In this document: piece by piece, positions 1 through 9,104 of the stretch
How the letters are laid out: the number at the start of each line of letters is the position of its first letter
Position numbering within the stretch: the first letter of the stretch is position 1
DNA from: Armatimonadota bacterium
GTDB lineage: Bacteria > Armatimonadota > Zipacnadia > UBA1398 > JAKPQA01
NCBI GenBank assembly: GCA_029547025.1
Contig: JAKPQA010000254.1
Location: forward strand, 1 to 62,873
Reading direction: 5' to 3'
DNA length: 62,873 bases
Program-made: the position numbers and the translations under genes
Notes under the pieces: model-generated
What the model was told of the DNA's origin: nothing
Database searches by the model: none
The model's input: only the letters and a program-made list of their open reading frames with translations

Positions 1-122
1 AAACCCTTCTTCGCCAATACCCGCGTGATCGCCGACGTCAGCGTCGTCTTCCCATGGTCCACGTGACCAATGGTCCCCACGTTCACGTGCGGCTTCGTCC
101 GCGAAAACTTCTCCTTCGCCAT
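1..122 (-). CDS. tuf: Elongation factor Tu, N-terminal fragment (runs off the window)
   Basis: Reading leftward from an ATG at 122, the first 40 codons give a classical EF-Tu N-terminus: [12 protein letters not shown], then [16 protein letters not shown] with the P-loop GHVDHGKT that binds GTP. The remainder lies outside the window. EF-Tu delivers aminoacyl-tRNA to the ribosome in the cytoplasm. It is the last visible gene of a str operon in the order rpsL-rpsG-fusA-tuf, 53 bp after fusA. A GGGAGGGGC stretch just upstream serves as ribosome binding site. The identification is secure; only the C-terminal part is missing. Confidence 0.96.
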   Translation of the reverse strand, partial: MAKEKFSRTKPHVNVGTIGHVDHGKTTLTSAITRVLAKKG

Positions 123-175
123 CTTGCCCCTCCCGGTGGCAGCGACGTCTGTCGCGTCGATCGGGCTGTGCCCTT

Positions 176-2287
176 CTATCCTGCGAAATCGTCGTCCGAT
201 GCTGGACGAGTCACCCCGACCCGGCCCACCATCTCGCGCTGGATCTTCTCGGGGACCTGACGGTAGGAGTGGGGTTCCATGGTGTAAGTGGCCCGTCCCT
301 GGGTCAGCGATCGCAGGGCCGTGGCATAGCCGAACATCTCGGACAAGGGGGCGAATCCGCGAATGGCCCTGCTGCCGCCCGCCGTCGTTTCCATCGACTC
401 GATCTGACCACGGCGGCCGTTGATGTCCGCCATGACGTCGCCGAGGTACTCGTCCGGCGTGATCACCTCGATGGACATGATGGGCTCCATGAGCACTGGT
501 CCGGCCTTCTCGATGGCTGCTCGGACCGCCCGGCTGGCCGCGATGCGGTAGGCGACCTCCGACGAGTCCACCTCGTGGGACTTCCCATCGATGGCGATCG
601 CCTTCAGGTCCACCACAGGGAATCCCGCCAGCACGCCGCTCTGCACGGCATCCCGAGCTCCCGCCTGGACTGCCGGTAGGAACTCCGGTGGGATGACCCC
701 TCCCACGATGCGGCTCTCGAACTCGAAACCACCGCCCGGCTCCATCGGCTCTACCCGAATGGTCACCACACCGAAGTGGCCCCGGCCGCCGCGCTGCATC
801 ACGTACCGGCCCTCGGCCTCGCCGGGCTGCGTGATGGCCTCCTTGTAGGCCACCTGGGGGTTACCCACATTCGCCTCGACATGGAACTCGCGGAACAACC
901 GGTCCTTGATGATGTCGAGATGGAGCTCGCCCATGCCCGAGATGATGACCTGGCCCGTCTCCGCGTCGGTATACCGGCGGAAGGTCGGATCCTCACCCGC
1001 CAGGCGCTCGAGCGCTGCGTCCATCTTCTCCTCGTCGGCTTTGGTCTTGGGTTCGATGGCGACCGAGATGACCGGTTCGGGGAAGGTGATGGACTCGAGG
1101 ATGACGGGCTCGCCCAACTGACACAGGGTGTCGCCGGTTGTGACCTCCTTGGCTCCCACCGCCGCGCAGATGTCGCCCGTGCCCGCATCCGGGAGTTCCT
1201 CGCTCCGGTCAGCGGCGTGCATGCGCACCAGCCGCGAGAGCCGCACCTTCTGCCCGCTCCGCGAGTTGAGGACGGTCTCGCCCGCCGCCACCCGGCCCGA
1301 GTAGACGCGCAGATAGACCAGTCGGCCGACGTAGGGGTCGGTGAACACCTTGAACGCCAGGGCCGCGAAGGGCTCGTCATCCGACGGTGCGCGCACCACT
1401 TCGTCACCCAGGGGGCTCTGGCCCACCACCGGGGGAACATCCTGCGGCGATGGCAGGTAGGCCGCGACCGCATCCAACAGTGCCTGCACGCCCTTGTTCT
1501 TGAACGCGGACCCGCACAGCACCGGGACGAGCTTGCAGGCCACTGTCGCCTTGCGGATGGCCACACGGAGCTCGTCGGGCTCGACCGGCTCGCCGTCGAG
1601 GTACTTCTCCATCACGACGTCGTCCTGGTCGGCCACGGCCTCGAGAAGGGCCTCGCGGAAGGCACGAGCCGTCTCCTTGAGGTCTGCGGGGATCTCCGCA
1701 TGTTCGATCTGGATCCCCAGGTCATCGCGGTAGTAGAGCGCCTTCATCTCCACGAGGTCGACAATGCCGACGAAGGCGTCCTCGGCGCCGATGGGGATCT
1801 GAAGGGCAATCCCGTTCGCCCCCAGTTTCTCTCGGACCTCATGGAGCACGTTGTGGAAGTCGGCGCCCACTCGGTCCATCTTGTTCACGAAGGCGACGCG
1901 CGGGATTTGGTAGCGATTGGCTTGGCGCCAGACGGTCTCGGACTGGGGCTGGACGCCGCCCACGGCACAGAAGACGGCCACCACTCCATCGAGCACCCGA
2001 AGCGACCGCTCGACCTCGACGGTGAAATCCACGTGCCCCGGCGTGTCGATGATATTGATGAAGTGGCCCTTCCACTTACAGGCCGTGGCCGCCGAAGTGA
2101 TGGTGATGCCGCGCTCGCGCTCCTGCTCCATCCAGTCCGTGGTGGCGGCACCCTCGTGCACCTCGCCCAACTTGCGGGTGCGCCCGGTGTAGAACAAGAT
2201 GCGTTCGGTCACCGTGGTCTTGCCCGCATCGATGTGCGCGGCGATGCCGATGTTCCGGACTTTCTCCAGCGGAATGGCGCGAGGCAT
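176..2287 (-). CDS. fusA: Elongation factor G
   Basis: A 703-residue translational GTPase that drives ribosomal translocation. The N-terminus [20 protein letters not shown] leads into the P-loop [17 protein letters not shown] (G3) and NKMDR (G4) follow, and domains II-V are complete, matching the usual EF-G length of about 700. The frame stays open upstream, but the ATG at 2287 is preceded by GGGAGG and gives the canonical N-terminus. It lies 40 bp after rpsG and 53 bp before tuf, in the standard str order, so it is probably co-transcribed with them. Confidence 0.97.
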   Translation of the reverse strand: MPRAIPLEKVRNIGIAAHIDAGKTTVTERILFYTGRTRKLGEVHEGAATTDWMEQERERGITITSAATACKWKGHFINIIDTPGHVDFTVEVERSLRVLDGVVAVFCAVGGVQPQSETVWRQANRYQIPRVAFVNKMDRVGADFHNVLHEVREKLGANGIALQIPIGAEDAFVGIVDLVEMKALYYRDDLGIQIEHAEIPADLKETARAFREALLEAVADQDDVVMEKYLDGEPVEPDELRVAIRKATVACKLVPVLCGSAFKNKGVQALLDAVAAYLPSPQDVPPVVGQSPLGDEVVRAPSDDEPFAALAFKVFTDPYVGRLVYLRVYSGRVAAGETVLNSRSGQKVRLSRLVRMHAADRSEELPDAGTGDICAAVGAKEVTTGDTLCQLGEPVILESITFPEPVISVAIEPKTKADEEKMDAALERLAGEDPTFRRYTDAETGQVIISGMGELHLDIIKDRLFREFHVEANVGNPQVAYKEAITQPGEAEGRYVMQRGGRGHFGVVTIRVEPMEPGGGFEFESRIVGGVIPPEFLPAVQAGARDAVQSGVLAGFPVVDLKAIAIDGKSHEVDSSEVAYRIAASRAVRAAIEKAGPVLMEPIMSIEVITPDEYLGDVMADINGRRGQIESMETTAGGSRAIRGFAPLSEMFGYATALRSLTQGRATYTMEPHSYRQVPEKIQREMVGRVGVTRPASDDDFAG

Positions 2288-2327
2288 AAGGGCTGCCTCC
2301 CACTTCGCGCTCTTATTCTTTTTCTTG

Positions 2328-2798
2328 TTACCAACGGTAGTGAGCAAAAGCCCTGTTAGCCTCCGCCATCTTGTGCATCTCGTCGCGCCGGCGCACCGCC
2401 CCACCGATACCGTTGGCGGCATCGATGAACTCGGCAGCGAGCTTCTCATGCATGGACCGGCCGCCCCGAGCGCGCGCGTTGGAAATCAGCCACCGGATAC
2501 CCAGCGCGATCCGGCGGTCCGGCCGAACCTCGATGGGGACCTGATAGGTCGCGCCGCCCACGCGGCGCCCGCGGACCTCGATCTGCGGCATGGCGTTACG
2601 CATTGCCTTCTCGAGGGTCTCCAGCGGATTCTCGTTCGTGCGGTTGGCAATGGTCTCCAGCGAGCGGTAGAACACTCGCTGGGCGACACTCTTCTTCCCG
2701 CCCCGCATCATGCAGTTGATGAACCGCGTGATCAGGCGGCTATCGTACAGCGGGTCCGGCTGCAACTCCCGCTTCTGGACCGCACCTTTTCTGGGCAT
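2328..2798 (-). CDS. rpsG: 30S ribosomal protein S7
   Basis: A 156-residue small-subunit protein that nucleates assembly of the 16S rRNA 3' domain and, in well-studied bacteria, represses its own operon. The start [11 protein letters not shown], the internal [13 protein letters not shown] and [12 protein letters not shown] segments, and the C-terminal AHYRW are all family hallmarks, and the length is standard. It sits 61 bp downstream of rpsL and 40 bp upstream of fusA. Nothing looks truncated. Confidence 0.97.
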   Translation of the reverse strand: MPRKGAVQKRELQPDPLYDSRLITRFINCMMRGGKKSVAQRVFYRSLETIANRTNENPLETLEKAMRNAMPQIEVRGRRVGGATYQVPIEVRPDRRIALGIRWLISNARARGGRSMHEKLAAEFIDAANGIGGAVRRRDEMHKMAEANRAFAHYRW

Positions 2799-2859
2799 CG
2801 TGTCATCTCCCCGAGGCGATGCTTGCCTGCTCTCGCGTCAGCGAGCCCGTCCGGCCCGG

Positions 2860-3276
2860 TTATTCCTTGGGCCGCTTCGTGCCATATCGCGAACGGCCCT
2901 GGCGGCGATTCTCGGTGCCGGCGGCATCCAGGATGCCGCGGACGACGTGGTACTTCACCGAGTTCAGATCCCGCACGCGGCCGCCGCGCACCAAGACCAC
3001 CGAGTGTTCCTGGAGGTTGTGACCGATGCCGGGGATGTATGCCGTCAGCTCCTGCCGGTTGCTGAGCCGGACACGAGCGACCTTCCGCAGGGCCGAGTTC
3101 GGCTTCTTGGGCTGGATCGCCCAGACCTTGAGGCACACGCCGCGCTTCTGGGGTGCGCCCGCGATGTCGCGCACCTCACGCTTCTGGGCGTTGAACAGCT
3201 TCTTCAGCGCGGGAGCCTTGGGCTTGCGGATCTTTGGTTTGCGCCCGTGACGCACAAGCTGGCTGATCGTCGGCAT
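2860..3276 (-). CDS. rpsL: 30S ribosomal protein S12 with unusual decoding-site residues
   Basis: A 138-residue S12, the decoding-centre protein. The core is clear ([16 protein letters not shown] and [17 protein letters not shown]). Three things differ from the usual sequence. There is an insertion of about 14 residues ([14 protein letters not shown]) before PQKRGVC. The near-invariant TTT before PKKPNS is AIQ. The loop normally written KDLPGVRYH reads RDLNSVKYH, so E. coli mature-numbering positions K87, P90 and G91 become R, N and S. Changes at these positions are classical streptomycin-resistance sites. K42 and D88 are kept. First gene of the str operon after a long leader. Confidence 0.96.
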   Translation of the reverse strand: MPTISQLVRHGRKPKIRKPKAPALKKLFNAQKREVRDIAGAPQKRGVCLKVWAIQPKKPNSALRKVARVRLSNRQELTAYIPGIGHNLQEHSVVLVRGGRVRDLNSVKYHVVRGILDAAGTENRRQGRSRYGTKRPKE

Positions 3277-3769
3277 GCGCCGGCCTCCTTACTCGGCTTG
3301 CGGATCAGACGGTTACCGCCGTCTCTGCAGGCCCGGGAGACACTCATCCCCCGCCCAGCAGCACGGTACGGCTGACACGAAAGGACGCTAACGGGACTCC
3401 CCTGCCGGAGATCCGAGTGTCCCGCGGTCGCTGACAGTCGTCCGGAGTCCGGTCGGCGCTCGACTCGACAGAGGCCCCCGTGCGGCGAACGTCCGCACTC
3501 ACTCGTTCGAGCCCAGCGATCTTCCCGGTTCAGGGCGTGCGTCAAGGAGCGCCCAAGTCAGGAACAAACAAGACAGGTACTCATCACACTGCGCGTTCGG
3601 GCCGCACCCTCAGGACCTCGCCGGCTCCGTGGACGGAGCCCCGGGCCCGCTCAGTTGCGACGGCCCGCAGCCGCAGCGCCACGGGACGGTAGCGGACCGG
3701 TTGGTGTCCGGTCATACCCGTTCCGGTGCACCCGGGCCGCCAATCACAGGGGCGGCCCCGTGCGCACGA
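3277..3769 (-). other. Long untranslated leader of the str operon
   Basis: About 490 nt separate the predicted transcription start (near 3769) from the rpsL ATG. I see no convincing gene here on either strand. A weaker internal promoter candidate (TTGACG at 3540-3545, minus strand) exists but has a poor -10. The length would allow an RNA-based control element, but I did not recognise a known ribosomal-protein leader motif. Confidence 0.45.
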
Positions 3770-3775
3770 AGGGAC

Positions 3776-3804
3776 AGTCTATCAGCGGGCCGCGTGCAAG
3801 TCAA
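3776..3804 (-). promoter_or_regulatory. Sigma-70-type promoter of the str operon
   Basis: On the minus strand TTGACT (3799-3804) is followed after exactly 17 bp by TAGACT (3776-3781). This matches the consensus -35 box at five of six and the -10 box at four of six positions with optimal spacing, and points toward rpsL. Transcription would start near 3769. Confidence 0.6.
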
Positions 3805-3853
3805 GCGGATTCGGCGCTGTTTTTGTGCCGGCCCGATCACGCGTGGACACCCG

Positions 3854-3862
3854 TGCTATAAT
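3854..3862 (+). promoter_or_regulatory. Extended -10 promoter for the leuB-like gene
   Basis: TGCTATAAT on the plus strand is a perfect TATAAT hexamer with the extended TGn motif, in otherwise GC-rich DNA. No good -35 box lies 16-18 bp upstream, which is typical for extended -10 promoters. The predicted start near 3869 leaves a leader of about 47 nt before the GTG at 3916. It is back to back with the str promoter. Confidence 0.6.
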
Positions 3863-3915
3863 GGCGGCCCACCTGCAAGGAACCACTGCCCCGCACCCGA
3901 GAGGAGCACCATTCC

Positions 3916-4971
3916 GTGCACAGGATTGCCGTGATCCCCGCTGATGGTATCGGCCCCGAGGTAACTCGCGAGGCCATGAAAGTTCTTGCCGTGGCTGCTC
4001 AGAAGACCGGCTTTAGGTACGAGGCTGTCGAGTTTGACTTCGGAGGCGAGCGCTACCTTCGGACTGGGGAGGTTCTTCCGGATTCCGCACTGGCCGAACT
4101 GGCGCAGTTCGACGCCATCTACCTGGGCGCCGTGGGACATCCCGATGTGGCGCCCGGAGTGCTCGAGCACGGCCTTCTGCTGAAGTTGCGGTTCGAGCTC
4201 GATCAGTACATCAACCTCCGCCCGGTCAAGCTCTACCCCGGTGTCTACACGCCGATCAAGGATAAGGGCCCGGAGGATATCGACTTTGTCGTCGTGCGCG
4301 AGAACACCGAGTGCCTCTATTGCGGGATCGGTGGGCAGCTGCACAAGGGCACGCCGCACGAGGTGGCGACCCAGGTGATGCTCTACACGCGGCACGGCGT
4401 CGAGCGCTGCATCCGCTATGCCTACGAGCTGGCTCGCACACGTCCGGAGAAGAAGCTGACCCTGGTGGATAAGGCGAATGTGCTCACCTATGGTCACGAG
4501 CTGTGGGGCCGCGTGTTCGCCGAGGTGGGCCAGGAGTACCCCGACGTGCAGCAGGACCACGCTTATGTGGATGCTTGTTGTATGTGGTTTGTCAAGAACC
4601 CGGAATGGTTCGATACTATCGTCACCTGTAACATGTTCGGCGACATCATCACGGATCTGGGTGCCATGATCCAGGGGGGCATGGGTATCGCGGCTTCGGG
4701 CAACATCAATCCGCAGGGTGTGTCGATGTTCGAGCCGATCCACGGCTCGGCCCCCAAGTACACCGGCCAGAACGTGATCAACCCGCTGGCGGCCATATGT
4801 GCGGCCCAGATGCTGCTCGAGTACCTGGGCGAGAAGGAGGCGGCTCGGATGGTCGACCAGGCCATCAGCGACACGCTGGCGGCCGGCAGGATCCCCGACT
4901 TGTCTGTCCGCAGTGGGCTCAAGACGGACCAGATCGGCGACATGATCGCCCAGGCGGTGGCCGACGGTTAG
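3916..4971 (+). CDS. Isopropylmalate/isocitrate-family decarboxylating dehydrogenase (LeuB-like)
   Basis: A 351-residue NAD(P)-dependent beta-hydroxyacid oxidative decarboxylase, cytoplasmic. The start [18 protein letters not shown], the substrate-arginine segment [28 protein letters not shown], the lysine segment KANVLTYG, and the metal-binding Asp region [13 protein letters not shown] with [13 protein letters not shown] are all visible. These define the LeuB/Icd/tartrate dehydrogenase fold. Substrate choice cannot be settled by eye: 3-isopropylmalate is most likely, but tartrate or homoisocitrate are possible. The start is GTG at 3916 with GAGGAG nine bases upstream. No leuA, leuC or leuD is adjacent. 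Confidence 0.85.
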   Translation: MHRIAVIPADGIGPEVTREAMKVLAVAAQKTGFRYEAVEFDFGGERYLRTGEVLPDSALAELAQFDAIYLGAVGHPDVAPGVLEHGLLLKLRFELDQYINLRPVKLYPGVYTPIKDKGPEDIDFVVVRENTECLYCGIGGQLHKGTPHEVATQVMLYTRHGVERCIRYAYELARTRPEKKLTLVDKANVLTYGHELWGRVFAEVGQEYPDVQQDHAYVDACCMWFVKNPEWFDTIVTCNMFGDIITDLGAMIQGGMGIAASGNINPQGVSMFEPIHGSAPKYTGQNVINPLAAICAAQMLLEYLGEKEAARMVDQAISDTLAAGRIPDLSVRSGLKTDQIGDMIAQAVADG

Positions 4972-5071
4972 GGCGGCACTCCGGGAACCGGCTCGCGCTG
5001 CCAAAGCGTCACCTTCTGAGAGACCAGCCGGTCGACTCCATTGCCGGCGCCATCGAGAGGGGCGCTCTACC

Positions 5072-6010
5072 GTGGGACGCATTGCGGGGGACATGACGGA
5101 GCTAGTGGGGCACACGCCTTCGGTGCGCCTCAACCGGGTGACCGAGGGGTGCGTCGGCACGGTGGTGGGCAAGTGCGAGTTCATGAATCCGCTCTCGAGC
5201 GTGAAGGACCGCATTGGCCTGTCGATGATCGATGCGGCCGAAGGCGAAGGCCGGATCGGCCCGGGGTCGGTGATCATCGAGCCGACCAGTGGCAACACGG
5301 GGATCGCGCTGGCCTGGGTCGCGGCGGTTCGCGGCTATCGCTGCATCCTGACCATGCCCGACAGCATGAGCCTCGAGCGTCGTGCGCTGCTCAGGGCGCT
5401 CGGCGCCGAGCTGGAACTCACGCCCGGAGCGGAGGGCATGCGTGGGGCGATCGCCCGGGCTCAGGAGCTGGCCGCACAGATTCCGGGCTCGTTCATCCCG
5501 ATGCAGTTCGAGAACTCGGCGAACCCGGGGGTGCATCGCGCCACCACGGCCGAGGAGATCTGGGAGGACACGGAGGGCCAGGCGGACATCCTGGTGGCCG
5601 GTGTGGGCACCGGGGGTACGCTCACCGGTTGCGCCGAGCTGATCAAGGCGCGCCGGCCGGGTTTCCGCGCCATCGCGGTCGAGCCGCTGGCCTCGCCGGT
5701 GCTTTCCGGCGGGAAGCCGGGACCCCACAAGATCCAGGGCATCGGCGCCGGTTTCGTTCCGGCCGTTCTGCGGACGGATCTCGTTGATGAGATTATCACC
5801 GTTGCCAGCGATGACGCCATGGCCATGGCCCGAAGGCTAGCCAAGGAAGAGGGCATCCTGGCGGGCATATCGGCGGGGGCCAATGTCTTCGCCGCGGTCG
5901 GCGTCGCCCGGAGGCCGGAGAACGCCGGCAAGCTCATCGTGACGATTCTCTGCGACACGGGAGAGCGATACCTGAGTCAGGCGCCCTTCGCCGAGACGCC
6001 GCCTGGCTAA
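5072..6010 (+). CDS. cysK: Cysteine synthase (O-acetylserine sulfhydrylase), PLP-dependent
   Basis: A 312-residue fold-type II PLP enzyme that makes cysteine from O-acetylserine and sulfide. The PLP lysine is K45 in [11 protein letters not shown]; the substrate loop [13 protein letters not shown], the phosphate-binding [10 protein letters not shown] and the C-terminal GISAGAN are all present. Length is normal for CysK/CysM. The start is GTG at 5072, preceded by GAGAGGGG. The next gene starts 8 bp after the stop, so both are probably in one transcript. It could also be a CysM-type isoenzyme; the pathway is not in doubt. Confidence 0.9.
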   Translation: MGRIAGDMTELVGHTPSVRLNRVTEGCVGTVVGKCEFMNPLSSVKDRIGLSMIDAAEGEGRIGPGSVIIEPTSGNTGIALAWVAAVRGYRCILTMPDSMSLERRALLRALGAELELTPGAEGMRGAIARAQELAAQIPGSFIPMQFENSANPGVHRATTAEEIWEDTEGQADILVAGVGTGGTLTGCAELIKARRPGFRAIAVEPLASPVLSGGKPGPHKIQGIGAGFVPAVLRTDLVDEIITVASDDAMAMARRLAKEEGILAGISAGANVFAAVGVARRPENAGKLIVTILCDTGERYLSQAPFAETPPG

Positions 6011-6018
6011 CGAGGGGG

Positions 6019-6960
6019 ATGCGGGGGGCGCCCGGTGGCGGCCATTGCCCCCCGATTGCGTTGATCGATATCACGACCTATCTCGAGGAGCGGGGAGCCC
6101 GGGTGGACTCCTACCTCGACACGGTCCTCCCGGCGGCGTCCCACGCCCACGGTCGGCTGTACGAGGCAGTACGGTACTCGATCTTCGCCGGCGGCAAGCG
6201 GTTTCGTCCGGCGCTGTGCATCGCGAGTTGCGAGGCGTTCGGCGGCTTGACAGAGGCGGCTCTGCCCGCCGCCGCCGCCCTCGAACTGATCCATGTCTCC
6301 TCGCTGATCCATGACGATCTGCCGTGCATGGACGACTCCGACCTGCGGCGGGGCCGTCCGTCGTGCCATCGAGCTTTCGCCGAGTCGCTGGCCGTTCTCG
6401 CCGGCGACTGGCTGCTCTGTTTCCCGTTCGCGCTCGTGGCCGAGGCGGGCGAGAGTGCCGGCGTCGAGAGCGCGCGGACGCTGCGCCTGGTGCGCGAGCT
6501 GGCTGAGGCGGTGTGCCGTGCGGGCATCGTTGAGGGCCAGGCTGAGGACCTGGATGCCGAAGCGCGCCACATCAGTTTCGAGGCGCTGCGGGCGCTCCAC
6601 GCGCGCAAGACGGGTTCGCTGATCCGTGCGGCCGCTCGGTGTGGACTCATCGCGGCCGGCGTGCCTCTCGACGATGTCGTTCGGTTCGCCGCCTACGCCG
6701 AGCCTTTGGGGCTGGCGTTCCAGATCGCCGACGACATCCTCGACGTGGTGTCGGATGAGAGTACCCTCGGTAAGCCCGTCGGCGCCGACGACGCAAACCA
6801 AAAGAGCACATATGTGTCATGCCTGGGGCTCGAGGGCGCTCAGGAGATGGCGGCTCGTGTGGCGGTCGATGCCCATCGCGAGCTCGACGCCCTGCCCGAC
6901 TGGGTGGACACCCGGGTGCTGCGCGCGCTGGTCGACTTCGTGGTCGACCGCCGGAGCTAG
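6019..6960 (+). CDS. ispA: Polyprenyl (farnesyl/geranylgeranyl) diphosphate synthase
   Basis: A 313-residue trans-isoprenyl diphosphate synthase that condenses isopentenyl diphosphate onto allylic diphosphates. It shows GGKRFRPAL (about residues 58-66), the first Asp-rich motif HDDLPCMDDSDLRRGRP (about 98-114) and the second, QIADDILDVVSDE, near residue 236. The bulky residues before the first motif suggest a short (C15-C20) product, though this is inference. The N-terminus is uncertain: the ATG at 6019 abuts a G-rich tract, and a TTG at 6061 would give a more typical start. It follows cysK by 8 bp and precedes ahbAB by 19 bp. Confidence 0.88.
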   Translation: MRGAPGGGHCPPIALIDITTYLEERGARVDSYLDTVLPAASHAHGRLYEAVRYSIFAGGKRFRPALCIASCEAFGGLTEAALPAAAALELIHVSSLIHDDLPCMDDSDLRRGRPSCHRAFAESLAVLAGDWLLCFPFALVAEAGESAGVESARTLRLVRELAEAVCRAGIVEGQAEDLDAEARHISFEALRALHARKTGSLIRAAARCGLIAAGVPLDDVVRFAAYAEPLGLAFQIADDILDVVSDESTLGKPVGADDANQKSTYVSCLGLEGAQEMAARVAVDAHRELDALPDWVDTRVLRALVDFVVDRRS

Positions 6961-6979
6961 GCCGGGGAGGCGATGGGGC

Positions 6980-7957
6980 ATGGATGATCTGGACCGGGTC
7001 CTGCTGGACCGCATCCAGACCGGCTTTCCCATCTCCCGGCGCCCCTACGACGTGCTCGCCGACGAGCTCGGGCACACCGCAAGCGGCTGGCTCTCGCGGG
7101 TGCGCCGGCTTTCCGAGGAGGGCATCGTCCGCGGCGTCTCAGCGGTCTTCGAGCCCACCCGCATCGGGTACGTGACCTCGCTGGCCACGCTGGCCGTGCC
7201 GCCTGACCGCCTCGAGGCCGTGGCCGCGATGGTGAGTGAGTATCCGGAGGTCACCCACAACTACTCTCGCGACCACACGTACTCCCTCTGGTTCGCGCTG
7301 GTCGCTCACGGCCAGACGCGCCTGGACTCGGCACTCCGGGACATCGAGGCACGGGCCGCCTGCGGCCCGGTCCATGCTCTCCCCACGCTGCGTCGGTTCA
7401 AGATCCGCGTTGACTTCGACTTCGGCACGGGTGCTCGCGAGGCTCCGCGCCTCGCCGGAACGGACCCTGCAGAGCCTATCGACGTCGATCCGGCCCTCGT
7501 GCACCGGTTGTGTCAGCCATTGCCTCTGGTAGCGGAGCCCTACGACGCGCTCGCGGCTAGCCTGGGCCGCGATCCCGATGCCGTCATCGCCGAGGTCGTC
7601 CGGTACACCCGGGCGGGCGCGATCCGGCGCCTCGGTGCCCTCGTACGGCACCATCAGGCGGGTTTTGGCGCCAATGCCATGGTTGTGTTTCGGGTGCCCG
7701 AGGAGGCCATGGTTGCCGCCGGGGAGCGTCTCGCCGAGTTCGCGGCGGTCAGCCACTGCTATGAGCGGCCACCTTTGCCCAGGCTGCCCCACAATCTCTA
7801 CGCCATGGTCCACGCGCATCACGACGACGAGTGTCGGGCATTGGCGGCCCAGATGGCCCGCGCCATCGGCGTCCGGGACTACCTCGCGCTGTTCACGGTG
7901 ACCGAGTACAAAAAGGCGAGCCCGGTGTACTTTGCGGAGGCAGCCGGCAACCGGTGA
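6980..7957 (+). CDS. Fused siroheme decarboxylase AhbA-AhbB (two Lrp/AsnC-like halves)
   Basis: A 325-residue protein made of two homologous halves, each a winged-helix plus RAM-like domain of the Lrp/AsnC type. The N-terminal half (1-150) carries VTHNYSRDHTYSLWFAL, as in AhbA. The C-terminal half (about 165-325) carries VSHCYERPPLPRLPHNLYAM, as in AhbB/NirDL proteins. In characterised systems AhbA and AhbB are separate subunits that decarboxylate siroheme to didecarboxysiroheme on the alternative heme pathway; NirDLGH is the heme d1 homologue. Here they are one polypeptide. No ahbC/ahbD or nir gene is adjacent. The start is the ATG at 6980. Heme made this way could supply the octaheme cytochrome at 26771. 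Confidence 0.85.
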   Translation: MDDLDRVLLDRIQTGFPISRRPYDVLADELGHTASGWLSRVRRLSEEGIVRGVSAVFEPTRIGYVTSLATLAVPPDRLEAVAAMVSEYPEVTHNYSRDHTYSLWFALVAHGQTRLDSALRDIEARAACGPVHALPTLRRFKIRVDFDFGTGAREAPRLAGTDPAEPIDVDPALVHRLCQPLPLVAEPYDALAASLGRDPDAVIAEVVRYTRAGAIRRLGALVRHHQAGFGANAMVVFRVPEEAMVAAGERLAEFAAVSHCYERPPLPRLPHNLYAMVHAHHDDECRALAAQMARAIGVRDYLALFTVTEYKKASPVYFAEAAGNR

Positions 7958-8025
7958 CGGTCACTGCTCGCGCGGTGGGGGAGACGGGTGACCCGGAGAG
8001 GGCGGCGACTGCCGGCGATTCGTCC

Positions 8026-9039
8026 CTACAGCCTCCGCCCCACGGCCGCCGCGATAGGCTTGAGCTCGGCCATGAGCGTCTCGAATGTCTCGCACTTGAG
8101 CGACTGGGCCCCGTCGCAGTAGGCTTCCTTCGGGCGCGGGTGGACCTCGATGACGAGCCCATCGGCACCGGCCGCCAGCGCTGCTTTCGCCATGGCGGGC
8201 ACGGCCCACCAGTGGCCTGTGGCATGGCTGGGATCCACCAGGATGGGCAGGTGCGAGTAGCGCCGAATCACCGCCACGGCGCTCAGGTCGAGTGTGTAGC
8301 GTGTCGACGGCTCGAAGGTGCGAACACCCCGCTCGCATAGCAGCAGCCGCTCGTTGCCCTCGGAGAGCACGTACTCGGCGGCCATCAGCAGGTCCTCGAT
8401 CGTCGAGGCCATGCCGCGTTTGAGTAGCACCGCTCGCCCGGACTTGCCGACCTCGGTGAGCAGGGGGAAGTTCTGCATGTTCCGGGTACCGATCTGCAGG
8501 ATGTCGCAGTGCTCGGCCACGGTCTCGACGTCGCGAGGGTCGACCACTTCGGTACACACGGGGATGTGGTGCCGTTCGCGTGCTTCGGCGAGCAGCTTCA
8601 GTCCTTCGGTCTTCATCCCCTGGAAGGCGTAGGGCGACGTGCGCGGCTTGTAGGCGCCCCCGCGGAGCACCCGGGCCCCCGCGCGGATGACGGACTCGAC
8701 TGTCTCGGCAACCTGCTCGGCGGACTCGACCGCGCACGGTCCGGCGATGACGGGGACCGCGTCGCCACCAAACTCCACGTCGCGCACTCGGACGATGTCT
8801 CGCGACTGGTCCGGGCGCGTGTAGGCGAGCTTGTAGGGCTTGTCGATCAGCGTGACGCTGTCGACGCCGGGGAGGGACTCGAAGGCCTCGAGGTGCTGGC
8901 GAGTCTGGTCGCCCACGACCGCGATGACCGTTTTGTTCACGCCGTAGATGGGATGCGGGACGAACCCGGCAGCTCGTACGGCGGCGATCACAGCCTCAAC
9001 CTGCGGTGCCGGGGCACCCGTCTGCATAATGATGACCAT
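8026..9039 (-). CDS. aroF: 3-deoxy-7-phosphoheptulonate (DAHP) synthase
   Basis: A 337-residue DAHP synthase of the type with an N-terminal ferredoxin-like/ACT-like domain (about 1-70) and a KDO8P-synthase-like barrel. It performs the first step of the shikimate pathway, joining phosphoenolpyruvate and erythrose 4-phosphate. Motifs visible are AGPCAVESAEQ, LRGGAYKPRTSPYAFQG, CDILQIGTRNMQN, LLKRGMASTIED and DPSHATGHWWAVP. The ATG at 9039 has a GGAG-type site upstream and gives the common MVIIMQTGA start. It is convergent with ahbAB and divergent from the methyltransferase at 9105. The N-terminal domain suggests allosteric control by aromatic amino acids. Confidence 0.94.
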   Translation of the reverse strand: MVIIMQTGAPAPQVEAVIAAVRAAGFVPHPIYGVNKTVIAVVGDQTRQHLEAFESLPGVDSVTLIDKPYKLAYTRPDQSRDIVRVRDVEFGGDAVPVIAGPCAVESAEQVAETVESVIRAGARVLRGGAYKPRTSPYAFQGMKTEGLKLLAEARERHHIPVCTEVVDPRDVETVAEHCDILQIGTRNMQNFPLLTEVGKSGRAVLLKRGMASTIEDLLMAAEYVLSEGNERLLLCERGVRTFEPSTRYTLDLSAVAVIRRYSHLPILVDPSHATGHWWAVPAMAKAALAAGADGLVIEVHPRPKEAYCDGAQSLKCETFETLMAELKPIAAAVGRRL

Positions 9040-9104
9040 CGATACACCGCTCCAGAGAGGAGACATGCCCAAGGGTGGCCGAAGTCTAGCAGAGGGTCCG
9101 ACGA

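Noticed and set aside
776-2359. Long open frame of 527 codons on the plus strand
   Set aside because: It is antisense to fusA and rpsG, whose protein sequences are unmistakable; the frame is a product of high GC.
3856-5298. 480-codon open frame on the minus strand
   Set aside because: Antisense to the LeuB-like and cysteine synthase genes; no domain similarity.
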